NCBI GenBank assembly: GCA_030267565.1
Contig: BRXU01000001.1
Location: 2,604,001-2,668,000 of the forward strand
DNA: 64,000 nucleotides
Direction: 5' to 3'
From: Pleodorina starrii
Lineage: Eukaryota; Chlorophyta; Chlorophyceae; Chlamydomonadales; Volvocaceae
The position numbers were made by a program, and so were the translations under genes. The notes beneath the pieces are model-generated. The model was not told where the DNA came from and made no database searches. It saw only the letters and a list, made by a program, of their open reading frames with translations. Below, piece by piece: positions 1-12,808 of this stretch. Positions within the stretch are counted from its first letter, which is position 1. Every line of letters begins with the position of its first letter.

Positions 1-57
1 CGCTGCTGCTGCTGCTTCTGCTACTGGTGCTGCTGCTGCTACTGGTGCTGGTGCCCG
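1..57. repeat. CTG/GTG-rich low-complexity stretch
   Basis: Imperfect CTG, CTA and GTG triplets run up to the stop codon of the minus-strand gene that ends at 62. It lies 3' of that gene and may be its 3' UTR or the edge of an exon outside the window. Nothing shows that it is translated. Confidence 0.6.
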
Positions 58-61
58 CTCC

Positions 62-1075
62 TCACTTGCCCAGCTCCACCACACTGTAGAACACGCGCTT
101 CTGAGTGTCGTAGAAGCAGCGCAACTCCTTGATCTGACCGCTAGCCACCATGGTCTCGAACTGCGTACGTCGCACCGCAGTTGGGAGGCGGGGCGGGGCG
201 GGGGGGCGCAAGGAGATGTTGCATGTCCCGGGGGGCTGTACGGCAGCCTTACAGTTGCGGGCCTCGGGGAAGGATGCGAGGATGCGAGGGCAATCTTGGC
301 GGCTGTGGGCCCGCGGACAAAAGCGAGTCCGGGGGGGACCAGCCCGCAACGGAGCGCGGCGGCGGGCTCGCGCGTGGCGACCGTTTGGGGGGTTTCGGAG
401 CGTTTTGGGGGGCTGGTGGTGTTCGGGGACGCACCACACGGGCTCGCGCGGGTGTAGGCAAGGAGGCCTGGGGGCCGAGGCTGCGGAGGGCGGCCCCTGA
501 GGTCGCTGGGGTTTCGCCCGAGGTTGGGGCTCGTGCGCGCGGGGTTGCCACGCGGGGAGAACGCATCACCTGTGTTGCCCTCCGAAAGGCCTTCAGGCCA
601 AAACGCCCCGGCTCATCCATGCCATGCTCCCGAGCACACCGCCGTCCACCGACCCCATCCACCCGTCTAACACGCCTACCAAATGGTCCTGCTCCACGAC
701 TAATTTCCCGACGGGGTGCCGCCTCAGCTGCTGGCCGGGCGAGAGCACCTCCTCCACGCCGTCCGTCTCCGCCAGCTCTCGTATCCATGCGATCTTTTCC
801 GACGACAGGTCGCCCGTTCCGTCCGAATCAGACGCCCGGTTGCTCTGCGCTAGCGCGTAAGCAGCGCCGGCGAAGAGGGCGGCGGAGCCTCCCCACCGGG
901 CACCGGTCTTGGCGATGACCTGGAGGACCGGGCCTACGTGCGCATGCGCGGCTGCGACGCACAGTTGGGCTCGCCCCTGCAGCGGCTGCTGCTGACGCTC
1001 TAGTTGTGGAATCCGAGTAGCAGGAACGGGGAGGTGCAGAGCGCGCAGGGCGAGGGAGAACTGCTTGTTGAACAT
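62..1075 (-). CDS. Unrecognised 164-residue protein, two exons
   Basis: The model joins exon 1 (1075-680) and exon 2 (160-62) in phase 0, with donor GTAGGC and acceptor ACGCAG. The start is the ATG at 1075. The N-terminus (MFNKQFSLALRALHLPVPAT) is basic, has Leu and Ala and no acidic residues, as an organelle presequence would. Then comes a Gly/Ala-rich stretch that could be one membrane-spanning segment (residues about 48-62), then an acidic region. The short last exon carries IKELRCFYDTQKRVFYSVV, which looks like two beta-strands. I do not recognise the family. It is divergent from the glycosyltransferase gene at 1738. An extra exon could lie in the 519-bp intron; the phase match supports the simple model. 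Confidence 0.5.
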
Positions 1076-1737
1076 TTCAGAATTGACGCACGTTGCGCAC
1101 GCGGGCACTGCCTATGTCAGCTAGGCATTCGCAAGCTTGGCGCCACGTAATAAGGAACTGCGTCGCACGTTCGCGTCAATGTAGCGACAGGTATCGAGCG
1201 GCCTGCGAGCAGCTGGGGACTTCGTCTACGCTGTCCGTTTTGTTCGCAGCATTCGAAAAATGGCGACGCCTAATTGTCACGAACGGGAGCAGCTTGTGAA
1301 AACTTCAAATCCAGCAGCCGACGCCTCAGACTAAGGCATCCTACACGTAGGGCAACGGCAGTGAGTAACGCCAAACTGACACGTACATTTTTGCAGACCA
1401 GGTCTAGCGGACGTTATTAAAATAATCCCGCGTAGAACACAACACAATTTATTGATTCCCGGGGCTTTTGACTTGCTTGGGTGACTCTCAACCGCGCCTG
1501 CTTGCATACGTCGCAGCAGGTAAAGCAACGTGTTTTGACGATTACACACATTAAATCTCGTCTCCTACTTCCATCAAGCCTAAATTAGCGCTTGTGGGCC
1601 ATCGCCGTAGCCCCCGTTGGAGGTCGCCACGCACGCCAAGTCGCAACAGCCCACCGCACGCTCGCAGCACGAGCCGCCCTCCCTCCATCAAAAATCGGGG
1701 ACCGCAGACCAACGGCAATTATGAAGCCCAGACTCCC
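1076..1737. other. Divergent intergenic region
   Basis: This 0.66-kb spacer separates two divergently transcribed genes and must hold both promoters and 5' UTRs. No coding exon is supported. A lower-GC core (about 1370-1590) fits a promoter, but I see no clear TATA box. Confidence 0.45.
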
Positions 1738-4700
1738 ATGACTTACAGGCCACGCCGCGCCGCGCGGCGGTGGCCGCTGCCCCGCCCCGCGCCGCTGCCG
1801 CTGCTTGCCCTCCTCCTCCTCCTCCCGGCCGCGGCGCCGCCACGCCTCACCCTCGCCGCCAAGCCCCGCGCCCCCCCGGCCTTCGTATTCGGCCGACCGC
1901 TGGCTCCCTTCGCCCCCGACTCCCAATTCGAATCCCTCCTGGCCCTTGCGCAAGTCCCGGCGCTCGACCCAGATGCCTCCTCCTCCTCCTCCGCCTCCAC
2001 CTCACAGCAGAAACACCAACAACTAGATCCCCAGATCGATTCCGATCAGCAGCAGCAACATCAGCCCGCTCCTCCTCCGCCGCTCCGCGACGAGGACTTC
2101 GTCTTCGCTACGGGCACCTGCCGAGAGCGCATGCACCTGGCCAAGTCGACGCGCGCGTGGCGGCGAGGCATCCGGGCCTTCATGCTGACGGATCAAGACC
2201 AGCCAGAGGCTCTGGCGCGGCTAAACGCGGAGGGCGCAGGCGGCGGCGGCGGAGGAGGAGGTGACGGCGGTGGCGGCGGTGGTGACGGCGGAGGCGGTGG
2301 CGGCCCGCCGCACAACGAGGCCTTCGCCTTCTTTCCCGACGATGGGGCGGCGGCGCTGGGCGGCGTTGCGCATGGCACCAAGCAGGGCGACACGCGCGCG
2401 GCGGTGGCACCGTTTGCGGCGCACAGGTAAAGGAAAGGCTGGAGTGGGGCAGGGAGGACGGGCAGGGGAAGGGAGGAGGGGCAGGGGTAGGGAGGAGGGG
2501 AAGGGAGGAGGGGCAGGGAGTAGGGCCCTGATGAGGCTACCCCAGATGCCTGAGAGAAGGCATCCAACGATTGCCTGTTATGTTTGGGCAAAACTGCGCC
2601 AAGGCCCCAAGGTAGACCACACGGTAGGCCACATGGCCCGTATCCGTTGTGCATGTTGGCATCGGCACAACCCCGGGCGGACACACAGCGGTCCCCCTCC
2701 CACGTCTCCTCCCGCCCCTCCTCGCGCTACTCACAACTCACAACTCAACAAACGGAGACGGAAACGGCCGCTGCCGCCTGCGCTGCCGCTGCCGCCCTTC
2801 CGCTGCCGCCGCACAGGCACTTTGGTGAGACGTACAAGTGGATGCTGTACGGCGATGACGGTGCGTGGCGGCGGAGTGGGGGTGCGGGGGCGGGTGCGGG
2901 GGCGGGGGCGGGTGCGGGGGCGGGGGCGGGGGCGGGGGCGGGGGCGGGGGCGGGGGCGGGGGCGGGGGCGGGGGCGGGGGCGGGGGCGGGGGCCCGGGGG
3001 CAGGCCGGGAGGGTGAAGTCGCATACTCGTGAACTTGTGGACTTGGTTTCTGGTTCGCTGATTCAAAAAGGGCACTGGGCAAATGAAGGTGAAATGAGAG
3101 GGCCGGAGGAAGGGGAGGCGTGACAGTGCCGGGACAGCTTTCGCGCAGCGCCTGTTTTGCCCCCCAGACCCACCCATCCACACACACACATACTCACACA
3201 TTGGAAAACACAACTCCCTCCCTCCCTCCCTCCCTCCCCCCCTCAGACACGCTGTTCTACATGGACTCCGTGAAGCGCATGTTGGCCGCCTTCGACCCCG
3301 ATCTGCCGCTGGCCTTCTCGGACAACCTCTGGTACTTTGGCGAGCAGCCCAACGCACACGCGCCGCGCTGCCTGCCCTGCCACATGGCCAACGACACCTC
3401 GTGGCTGCCCACACTGCCGGAGCTGGCGCAGACTGCCAGCGTCCGGGTGGGTGGGTGTGTGGATGTGGATGTGGATGTGAGGGTGTGTCCGTGTGTGTGT
3501 GGATGTGGGTATGGGTGCTTATCGTCCGAAGCCAGCCCCACTGAAGGAGATCAGGATATGGGCCGGGTGTGTGCACGTGCATACGTGTGTGTGTGAGGGA
3601 GCGAGGACCGGGAGGGAGAGTTACTGGGATATCGGCGGATGTGGGAAGTTTACCCCTCTAGCCCTCACTTGCCTCGTCCCCTTCACTGTCTCCCGGTCCA
3701 CCCTCTCCTGCCGCCCTTCCCCCCCCCGCCGGCGGCCCACCCTCTTTCACACACACACGCACACATACACCCCTCCCACCCGACCCTAGCGGCGCAGGAT
3801 CACTTGCGCAAGTGGCTTCTGATGCGCTCGTCCAACGTGACGGAGGCGGACGTGGACGAGCTCGTACAGGAGGCCAGTGAGGTGCCCGGCCGCCTCTTCG
3901 TGCCGCGGCCCGCCTGCCCGTACTGCACTCCGGAGAAGGCATGCAACCGGGACACAGACCCCCCCAACAAGGCGCCTTGCAATGTGGGTTTATCTATTAG
4001 GGTACTACGAAAATAAATCCTGTTGGTCTGCGTGTTGTTAGGAGTTGAATGTGCATTTGTGTCTTCTTAGGGAGTCGTGAGATTGCTTGTGGTTGAAGAA
4101 ACTACCGGTATTGGTTTGTGTGTGCTTGGGAAAATGTGGGATCTCAGCGTTGTGACGAAAGTGTGGGTTGCATTTTCCCTCTGACGAATACCCATCCGAC
4201 GCCTTCCCTCGCCGCTCAACGTACGGCCCCATACCGCCCTCCATCCCCCCTGCCGTATACCGTACAACGCACAGCCCTCGGTGGCGCACGGCGGCGCCGG
4301 CATGATCTTCTCCGTGGGGTTGCTGCGCTCGCTGCCGTACACCGACGCGCTCGCCTGCATCCGCAGCTTCCGAGCAGCTACCGGCGGTGACGCACTGGTC
4401 TCCAACTGCCTGTGGCGCCACGGCATCGCCTTCACGGACCCGGGGCCGTTGGTACGGCACGCGTACGACCCTCACTACCACGTGTTTGGCGGCGGCAAGT
4501 CGGGCCAAGGTTACCTGTGGGACCCCATCGGAATGATGACCCACGGCCGCTGCAATGCCAAGTGCCGCTGGATGCTCCGAAACACGCTGAGCCTGCACCT
4601 CAAGGGTCGCCATTTCAGGAGCTGGCGGGTGGGGCTGCGGGCCGGGGGGCTTGGGGGTACTGAGGGGTCTGGGGCTGGGGCTGGGGCTGGGGTGCGGGCG

Positions 4701-5257
4701 GCAGGGGGCGGCATGACGCATGGGCACATGCAGAGACACATGCAGAGACAAGGGGTCGTTGGCGAAGGCGCGCTGCCGGGTGCCGGGGGGCCGGGTGCGA
4801 ACGGACAAGCCCGGGCGAATTCGCTGCCCCGCCAACGCGCTCCGGTTCCATTCGCTCCCACTCGTTGTCCCCGTGCCCACTCGTGTGCTGTGCCCCCGAG
4901 CTATGCCGCGGGCCGTTGCACTTTGGGATGTGCCGTACTCCCTTCTGTGCCGTACTCACGTTCTGTGCCGTACTAACCCATTCTGTGCCGCCGCTGTCGG
5001 CTCCGCAGGTCGGCTCGGTGCTGATGTGGGGGATTGCCCACGCCTCCCAGGCCGCACACTCGTTTCTAGAGCTGGCGTCGCGCGACGGCGGCGTGTCCTG
5101 GAAACAACTGCCGTACGGCTTTGACGTCGACGACGCGGCGGGCTTTGCGCCGTACATGGCGCTGGCGGCGCCGCCGACGCCGGCGCGCTCCGCGTCGTCG
5201 TCGTCGAGGTCGACTGTTCGGGCGGCCTCAGCCGCTGACGATGGCGGTGAGGCGTGA
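1738..5257 (+). CDS. Fringe-like glycosyltransferase, GT31 family, Golgi type II membrane protein
   Basis: Six exons (1738-2426, 2817-2860, 3247-3446, 3798-3983, 4275-4628, 5009-5257) join in consistent phase to 573 residues. The start ATG at 1738 is followed by a basic stretch and a Leu/Ala-rich signal anchor (about residues 15-35). A Pro/Gln/Ser-rich stem and a poly-Gly linker follow. The catalytic domain has WMLYGDDDTLFY at about residues 238-249, where the split codon at the exon 2/3 junction builds the metal-binding DDD triplet. Further on are DNLWYFGEQ and GGAGMIFSVGLLR, both typical of Fringe/DUF604 type GT31 enzymes, which transfer a sugar to glycoproteins in the Golgi lumen. Donor and acceptor sugars cannot be read from sequence. 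The stem is unusually Gly-rich. Confidence 0.85.
2880..2999. repeat. GGGGCG minisatellite inside GT31 intron 2
   Basis: About twenty near-perfect hexamers of G4CG type lie within the intron between exons 2 and 3 of the glycosyltransferase gene. The sense strand is G-rich and could form G-quadruplexes in the pre-mRNA. Frames through it read as poly-GAGA or poly-RG; these are artefacts, because the flanking splice junctions restore the DDD motif. Confidence 0.9.
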
Positions 5258-5291
5258 GAGGAGCGGTCTGACTGAGCCGGCAGAGGAGGGG

Positions 5292-5402
5292 ACCATGGAT
5301 GTGTGGATGCGTGGATGTGTGGATGTGAGGATGTGGATGTGAGGATGTGGATGTGAGGATGTGGATGTGAGGATGTGGATGTGTGAATGTGTGGATGTGG
5401 GG
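5292..5402. repeat. GTGGATGTGAG-type short tandem repeat in 3' UTR
   Basis: Tandem units of about 12 bp (GTGGATGTGAGGAT and variants) lie directly after the stop codon of the glycosyltransferase gene, probably in its 3' UTR. Confidence 0.8.
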
Positions 5403-6048
5403 CAGCCTCCGGGCGCCATCCGAGCAGTCGGGGAGCTGCTGCTGCTGCTGCTACGCGGTCGTGGGCCCGCGCGGGCTGGGCCGCGTCTTTTGGGGTTGCG
5501 TGCGGGCTGCTGATGCAGCTGCTGATGCTGCTGTGTGATTGCGCGGGAGTATCCGCGTACCCAGGCAAGCAAGGACCGTGAAGGGCCTACCGGTACCGGT
5601 ATCGTGTTCGACCGTGAAGCTCACCGTGAGGGTGACAGCGTGACACATCTTGGCGAACGAGCGAGCGAGCGAACGAGCGAGCGAGGGAGGGGCGGGAGGG
5701 GGGGCGCCGGAGGCCCGAAAGAATCGTGTCTTATGTATGAGCGTAAAGGTGAGTGGCCCTCGGCGGCCGCCGGCTGCTCGTCTGGCCGCGTGGCCGGTGA
5801 TGTGCGGGGAATGGTCCAGCGTCCAGGTGGCCACAACAGGGGCTGAGAGGCGGGGCGGGAACGGAAGAGGAGGGGCGGGAGCTTCCGGCCTCTTCACATG
5901 CATGACTGCGCGCGGGCTTGCGGGGTTGCGGGGAGCGCCCTGGAACAGGGTGCCGCCCTTGGGCGAGCCGCCAAATAAACCATACCTCGTTCTTACAACG
6001 TACTGGACGTACTGGCAGCAACAAAGACCCAAAAGGCAAATGCGTGCT

Positions 6049-6053
6049 TGTAA
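6049..6053 (+). terminator. TGTAA polyadenylation signal of GT31 gene
   Basis: TGTAA is the usual volvocine polyadenylation signal. This copy lies about 790 nt after the stop codon, a normal 3' UTR length for these algae. It is the first TGTAA I found downstream of the stop; a nearer one was not noticed. Confidence 0.45.
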
Positions 6054-9000
6054 AAACAGACCACAGGCTTATCTACAGAATCAATATGCGAGGAACGCCT
6101 AGAGTCCAAGGTGCACAAATTCAGGCGCGCCAAGGACGGGGACACGCAGCAGCAGGTGTGGCAAAAAGCAGGCTTTGAGCCTTTCAGGACTCGGTTGCGC
6201 ACCTTCCGCCGTCGCGCCTGTCGACTCCGAAAATCCCCCGCACGCACGCCGATGCACAAGCCGGCCGCGTCGAAGCGTCAAGCGCTGGCAAGTGTTTTCT
6301 CTCTGCAAGTTCACACACGACGAACGTATTTTGCGACCAGGATGACAAGTTTGCATTGTTAGGGGCACGCCACGGGGCGCCAGCACCGCCGCCGCCCCCG
6401 CAGCAGCAATCACGGCAGGTTCCGCGCCCGCGGTCAACGGCCGTGAGCGCAAAGAAGCCATGGCTTCTTTCCTGGAAGCTCCGAAGACAATAAAGGGCGG
6501 GCCCGGAAGCAGCCGGCCCATCCGCATCCGCCAAAGCGCTGCCCCGACAGCTCCGGGCGCTCAGGGGGCAACACCTGGAAAATCTCGCGCACAAGTTCAG
6601 CCTGCAGCGCTAAGCCTTTGTACCACTATGACACTCTCAAAAGGAATGCAACGCTAATTGCAGCAAATCCCAACGTAAACGGTACCAGTCCTACTGTAGT
6701 CGCGCAACGCGACGGTGCCAAAAGCGACAAGCTTTGTTTGCGACCAATATAATGCCGTCATGGAAACCTCTTCGCCTTCGTTCCTTCACACGCAAATTCT
6801 GTACCGCAAATCCTGTACCAGCTGTGCAAAGGTGCCAACCCCACCACGAGCGGCAGCGTCCGCAGCGATCAGCATCCACCACCGCGGTCCGCCTCCCGTC
6901 GCGCGCCTCCACGCAAGCCTCCAGCCCGCGGCTTCATGCGGCGCCGCGGGCTACTTAACGCGCAGGGAAGCAAACCCCGCACAAGGCCCGCCCTGTCCGT
7001 TGCCTTCCTATACAGCCGCCACCACCAACGCAGCCGTTTATCAGGCCGCACTCCGCGCATGCTGCGCACCGCACCCTCTTACCACCACCACCACCACCAC
7101 CACCATCTTTCGTCCAAACACACGAGATCCTAACAACAACAGCCAGCAGCGTGGGTGGAGAGCCCAATGCCATCCATTTCTGCAACGCCCAGGGCCAGGC
7201 GACAAAAGCGCACCAAGCACCTATACCGGTACACGCCAGCCAAGCTTGCTGTCGGCCCACGGGCAGGCGGGTCGGGCCAATCTCGTGACCGCAACACCGC
7301 CACCGCTTCAACCTAACGAGAGCCTGGAGCCTACCCTAAAACCCTTAGTCCCTACCAACCAACCACCAACCACCACAACAACAACGGTTGCCCTCTGCAT
7401 AACTGCTTTGGAAGAGGCGTGTGTTGTGTGCCAGCCGGCCAGGAATGCCCTAGGCCGCCGACCATTAATCCCCAGCGACAGGCGGACACTTGCAGCCCCA
7501 GACGCGGAGGCGCACGGAAGCGCCGGCAGCAGCAGCAGCAGCCTGTGGTGGCAGCCGCAGGCCGCAGCCATGGCAGCCGCAGTGGCATGAGACCCAAGGA
7601 AGCGGGTGACCTCTGACCTGTCAATTGTGTCAAAGCACCCTGTCTGAGGACTGGACGATTCCACCTCACCCCCCAACCACGACCCCCGTGCTTTCCCCGC
7701 CTCTTATTGCGACCGCCAACACCACACCACGCACCACCGCACGCCACGCACCACGCACCACCACCCTACACCGCTGCCACCACCGCCATATCACCACCAT
7801 CGCCCAAGGCAACCATCACCACCTCCACCACCACAACTACCATGCAACCCACAGCGCCGGCGGCGGCTGCTGGCCGGCGCCTGGCTCCCCCAGCTTCCCT
7901 TACCGCCACCCAACCCCACCCCCACCACCCATTGCACTCGTCCTGCTAAGCCCCCAATCGGATACAGCCAGAAGCAAAGGAAAGGAAACAGCATCAGCAC
8001 GCACCGATACCGTATAGTGCGCTAACTCTTCGTTGGGTCTCAAACCCACACCCACACCGTTGGTCCTCACACCCACACCGACCCGCCCGTCCGCTTCTCC
8101 ATCTCCACAACGGAGGCGAATGAAGGTCTGTCCCTCTTAACACCATTCCGTTCGATCCACCACCACACACAGATGCTTGCGTGGAAGTCGGGCGCTGTGG
8201 CACCCGGTGGTTCCGCGGCACGGCACGTGGTTACCCGGTGGTTCCGCGGCACGTGCACAGCCGTGTCCCCTACGACCAGCGACTGACCCAACAGACGCAT
8301 TCCAGGGAGTCGGGCCGACGGTACACAAGGTCTCCCAAGACGGCGCGCCAACCGCGAACCACCCCGATACGATCAATGACGCACATGCCACATGACCCAC
8401 ATACATTTTTCTTCGGGAGTCATCACAGACCATCTCACCGCCCTCTGACTCACAGGCCACGGCACCTGGCGCGGCGTTCTCCTGCTGGACGCCACACGGT
8501 GGGGTTGCAAGCGGCCGTGGGGCCACCGTTTACGCAACCGGCAGGAAAAAGCACGGTACAACATGGCTACGATGGTACCCACTGCACAGAGGCAACTGAC
8601 CCCTATATAACTTGGAGAAGGCCTCTCCGCCGCCACTCGCCCGCCGTATTAAGCCGTATTCATCTACTACCGTATTCGACAAGCCTTGCGTCACGCTAGT
8701 CGGCCCCGCCGTGGGGCAGCGACGCGGTGCCCCACCCAGATGCGAGCCGCGGCGGGGAGTTGTCACGCACCCTGACAAGCGTGACAACGCAACGTCATCA
8801 GGAGAAGTACTCGCCGATGGGAAGGCGGTGGGAATAATCGGTGTCTGATGCACACTCCGCACGGACTCGCACCTTTCGAACCGATTGGTGGCGGGCGCGG
8901 ACACCCGGTACAGCAGTACTGCACCCGCTTTCTACCAGTCTGCAAGAATCCACCCCGCGAGGGCGGTTGTCCCAGGGGCCCAAGGGGACGCGGCGAGGAT

Positions 9001-10527
9001 GCACTGGTCGTGGGTCGGAGTGGGCGGGTGGGGTGCCGTCCCGTTGCGAACCAAGTAGCGCCACGCACAACACCAACCGCCATTCCGTTGCACTGACGAA
9101 CCAACAACGCCCCGCGAACCAGCAACATTTCTTGCAACCAACAAGATGGTTCTTTTCCTGGCGGCGCGGAGGCTTCTCGGCATGCAGGACGCTTCTGCCT
9201 TGATACGCTTGCCCAAATCTTACCATACCGTTTGCCGTACCCTGTGCACTATTGACTGGTCCTTCCTTCCTTCCGCATACAACATACACATACCCAAAAG
9301 AACAGGGAGCGTTAATATTATTCTGACTTCCTGCGTCATGAGTAGCAGCGGTGTGTTGGGCAACGCGCCCAAGACGGCCGTTTCCATTGCGAGTGGTGGA
9401 ACAACAACACTACAACAGCGTCCACTTCTCCCCCACCCCGCGATGAAGCTCTAGTCTCTTATCTCTTTAACTTGGATAATCACACCAGTAAAAAATAATA
9501 ACCCTTAAACGTCGCCTCTCAAGCTCCGCCGTGCGCCCGTTTAGCGACCATTAATACCGGTAGATCAGCAAGATCAGCGCAAGAAAAAACGCCGCTGATT
9601 CAGCCGCAAATAAACTGCAGCGAACGCGACTCTGGCCATGGCACCTCAGCATCGAAACAATTCTGCTGTAAAAGCATGCCAGCGGCGTAATAACCGTAAG
9701 AGCACATCCAGCTTGGCGGCCGGCTGCGGACCCTTCTCCTTCTCTGTCTCGCCCTCCAGCGGCCCCCTCCACACCCTCCACCCACGCACATACAACCCCA
9801 CGCTCACTCCACCTGGAACTCCTGCGCCCATCCATTATTTAACGGCTCCGAACATCCAACAAAGCGACCTCCGAACGCCCAAAGTCTACACGCTGACTTG
9901 CATATTCACATTCACGCGCACACACACTTCCGCTCATCCAAGGGAGCCTGGTCGCGGCTAATGACGCGCGGCGCGAGCTCTGGGCGTGAAGTGTGCTGCT
10001 TGTGTCATTAGCAAGAACCAAGAAGGCGGAAAGAGCGGCGGAGCCGAGGGGCTCCCCGCCGCGAAGCGCCCCCTTCTGCCCACCCAACATAGCAGGATCA
10101 TCTCACCCTCCAGACGCGCCGGGTTCGTGAACCTGTGCGAAATACGCTCGGGGAGCCCTAGCGGCGTTTCCCCCCTCAGGTACCTCTGCCTCTCGTCCCA
10201 AGCCCGCATCGCGGCCGGCGGGCGCCTCGCGGCGCAGAGTCGTACTCAAGGCAGTCGTACACTGACCCGCCGTACACGTGAGCGGATTCCGGCAACTCAC
10301 CCTGTTGGCGCGTGTGGCGTCAACACGCCACACGAGCGAGGGAGAGGGAGAGGGCGGGGTAACGGGGGCGCAACATGGGTCGGGGGGCGGCAGATCGGGA
10401 AGCAATGGCGCGTTCCCGACAACCGCCTGCCACCCCGGGCTTGCGTCGCCGCCGCCTTATTAAGAGGCGAGTGCGGTCCTTCTGAAAGGCAGGATCGTAC
10501 AAGCCGTAATGCCATACGGTATAGTCT

Positions 10528-10558
<31 letters not shown>

Positions 10559-10873
10559 ACTACCGTACTTCTTATACTGTCACCACGTGGCGACTGTCAT
10601 CACAGCCCTCGCGCGCTTCCTACGCCGCTCACTCCAAATGGTAACGAGTACTAGTTGTCGTACTAGGCGACAGAGGCGCACCGCAGGTTGACGCAGCGAG
10701 GCAAAGGGCCACACACACGCGCACAAACCGCGCTCGCGTCCGCCCCCCTCGCGCACTGCACCGCAGCACCGGGCCCTGCCCTGCCCATTCACCGCTCGTG
10801 TACCCGTGAGTTCCCAGCCATGATGGTCTTAGACGTCACTTTTCCTGCCCGGCTTGTCAGCCGCAGCTTTCCT
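6054..10873. other. 4.8-kb region between convergent genes, no supported gene
   Basis: The 3' ends of the GT31 gene (+) and the Gln-rich gene (-) face each other across this stretch. Many open frames exist, but none joins into a phase-consistent multi-exon model and none has a recognisable domain. It holds short repeats: a CCA run near 7081-7104, an imperfect direct repeat containing ggttccgcggcacg near 8207-8252, and a CTT run at about 10527-10560. Frequent ccgtac and taccggta words are common in volvocine UTRs. Some of it is probably the long 3' UTR of the minus-strand gene. Confidence 0.5.
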
Positions 10874-12775
10874 TCATTGCCAGCTGCCGAGGCGGGCGCC
10901 GCCCAGCGGCAGATCGACCGCGGATCCCGTGCCTCCCACAGCCGGCGCGTTGGGCGACTCGAACAGACGAGCATCCTCAAGAAGCGCTATCCAGTCCGGG
11001 TCGCTCTCGCGGGCGGCGCAGCCGCCGCCGCCGAAGACGGCTTCGTTGCCGCTGCCACCACTGTTTGTGTTGTTGTTGTTGCTGCTGTTGTTGATGGGTT
11101 CACTGCTGTTGCCGCGAAGGCCGGCGGCGGCGCTTCGGAAGCTGCTGCTGCCGCTGCTGCTGCCGTCGATCAGCTTGGCGCGCTTCGGCGGACTGCCGAT
11201 GGCGCCCGGCGGCAGCGACAGCGACTGCGGCAGCAGCGGCGGGACCGCGTCATACCCGCCCGTCGCAGACGCCGACGGAGGGCCCTGCCACCAGGCCGAA
11301 GCAAGCATGCCGCTGGACTGCGGTTGCAGCAGCAGCGGCTGCAGCGGCGGCGGCGGCGGCAGCGGCTGAGGCTGCAGGACTTGAGCGCTGGGCTGCGCTG
11401 ACATGGAGTCTGTGGCGGTGGCGGGCGGCATTGGCCCCGAATCGGCGCGCATGGGGCCGCATGGGGCAGCGGCGGCCGACAGGAAGGGGCTGTCCCAGGT
11501 AGGGGCCTCCAGAGCTGCGAAAGTGCGGGCCAGAGCGCCAGGGAGTTGGAGAGATTGGCACAACGGGTGGGGCCGGGCCGGGCCGGGCCGGCAGCTCAAG
11601 GGTCGGTCGATGGGCGGTCAATGGCCCGGCCGCGTGGGGGCCCCTCATTCACACGTGCATGTGTGTGTATGTGTGTATGTATGTGCGTCACGAAGCCGCA
11701 AACCGGCTGTGGACGAGCAGCAGGTCCTTGCTGTGCGCGTTGCCACAGCCCAAAGATCCGTTGCCGCTGGCCGGACCACCGCATCCTTCCCAACCCATCA
11801 CGATGCGGGGTGGTGAGCACGGGGTGAGCCGTGAGCGGGCAGCACCGGCGGGCAGCACCGCCCCTTTCGCGCAGCGGCCACCACCACCACTGCCGCCGCC
11901 GCCACCGTCCGGAACAACCGCACGCACCTGGGAAGATCGACCCAAAGTCGGTGTCGAGAACCGCCGATGCATGGGGAGACCCTTCACCACCGCTGCCAAC
12001 GCGGGGAGCCACGCCGCCCGGACCGCTGTGAACTTGCGCCTCCGGCGGACGCAGCGGCAGCGGCAGCTGAGAGCCGCCCAGCGCGCCCAGAGCGTCCCAG
12101 GCAGCGGGTGCTCCAGCGCTGCCGGTATGGGGCACCGGGCTGGCATCGGGGTTGTGTCCCAGCGGCGGCGCCGCCGCCACCAGCGACGACGATGACACGA
12201 CGGTGGGCAGCAGCGCCGCCGCCGGGCGTGGTGCCGCCGCCGGATCGTCGCCGGTCGTTGGCGCCGAGGCCGTCAGTGCAGCAAGGTTCTGGGCGAAACC
12301 GAAGCTGGAAACGGGTGAGGAGGCGGCGGCGGCGGCCTGGGAAGGGTGGAAAGAGCCGCCAAAGTGGGACATCGCGGACATCAGCGGCTGCAGCGACGGA
12401 GCTGCTGTCGCCGCCGCCGCCGCTGCGGCGGCGGCGACGTCGCCAGTCAGTGCCACGTCAGTGCTGTTGCTGCTTCCGGAAGCTGCTGCTGTCACGGGTG
12501 ACGCCGCGCGGCTGCTCGGCCCGACAGGCGAGCAGTCGTTGCTGTCCAAACTGCCGCCTGGGGTGGAGCTGTGGTCCCGCAGCCAGTCCTGACCGCCATC
12601 ACCACCGCCCTCCAGCGGCAAAGACGGCTGCCTCTGCCTCTGCACCTGCTGGAGAAACTGCATCTGCTGCTGCATCAGCAGCTGCGGCTGTTGAACCTGC
12701 GGAGGCTGTAGCTGCCGCTGTGCTGCCACTCCCACATGCTGCTGCTGCTGTTGTTGTTGCTGCTGCTGCTGTTGT

Positions 12776-12808
<33 letters not shown>

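Noticed and set aside
2560..3120. Long frames through the GGGGCG array (poly-RG and poly-AG proteins)
   Set aside because: Repeat artefacts inside an intron; flanking exons splice to a proper GT31 DDD motif without them.
6715..7590. 291-codon plus-strand ORF with Thr and Pro runs
   Set aside because: No domain, no splice partners, and the open frame owes much to CCA/ACA repeats. Probably UTR or intergenic.
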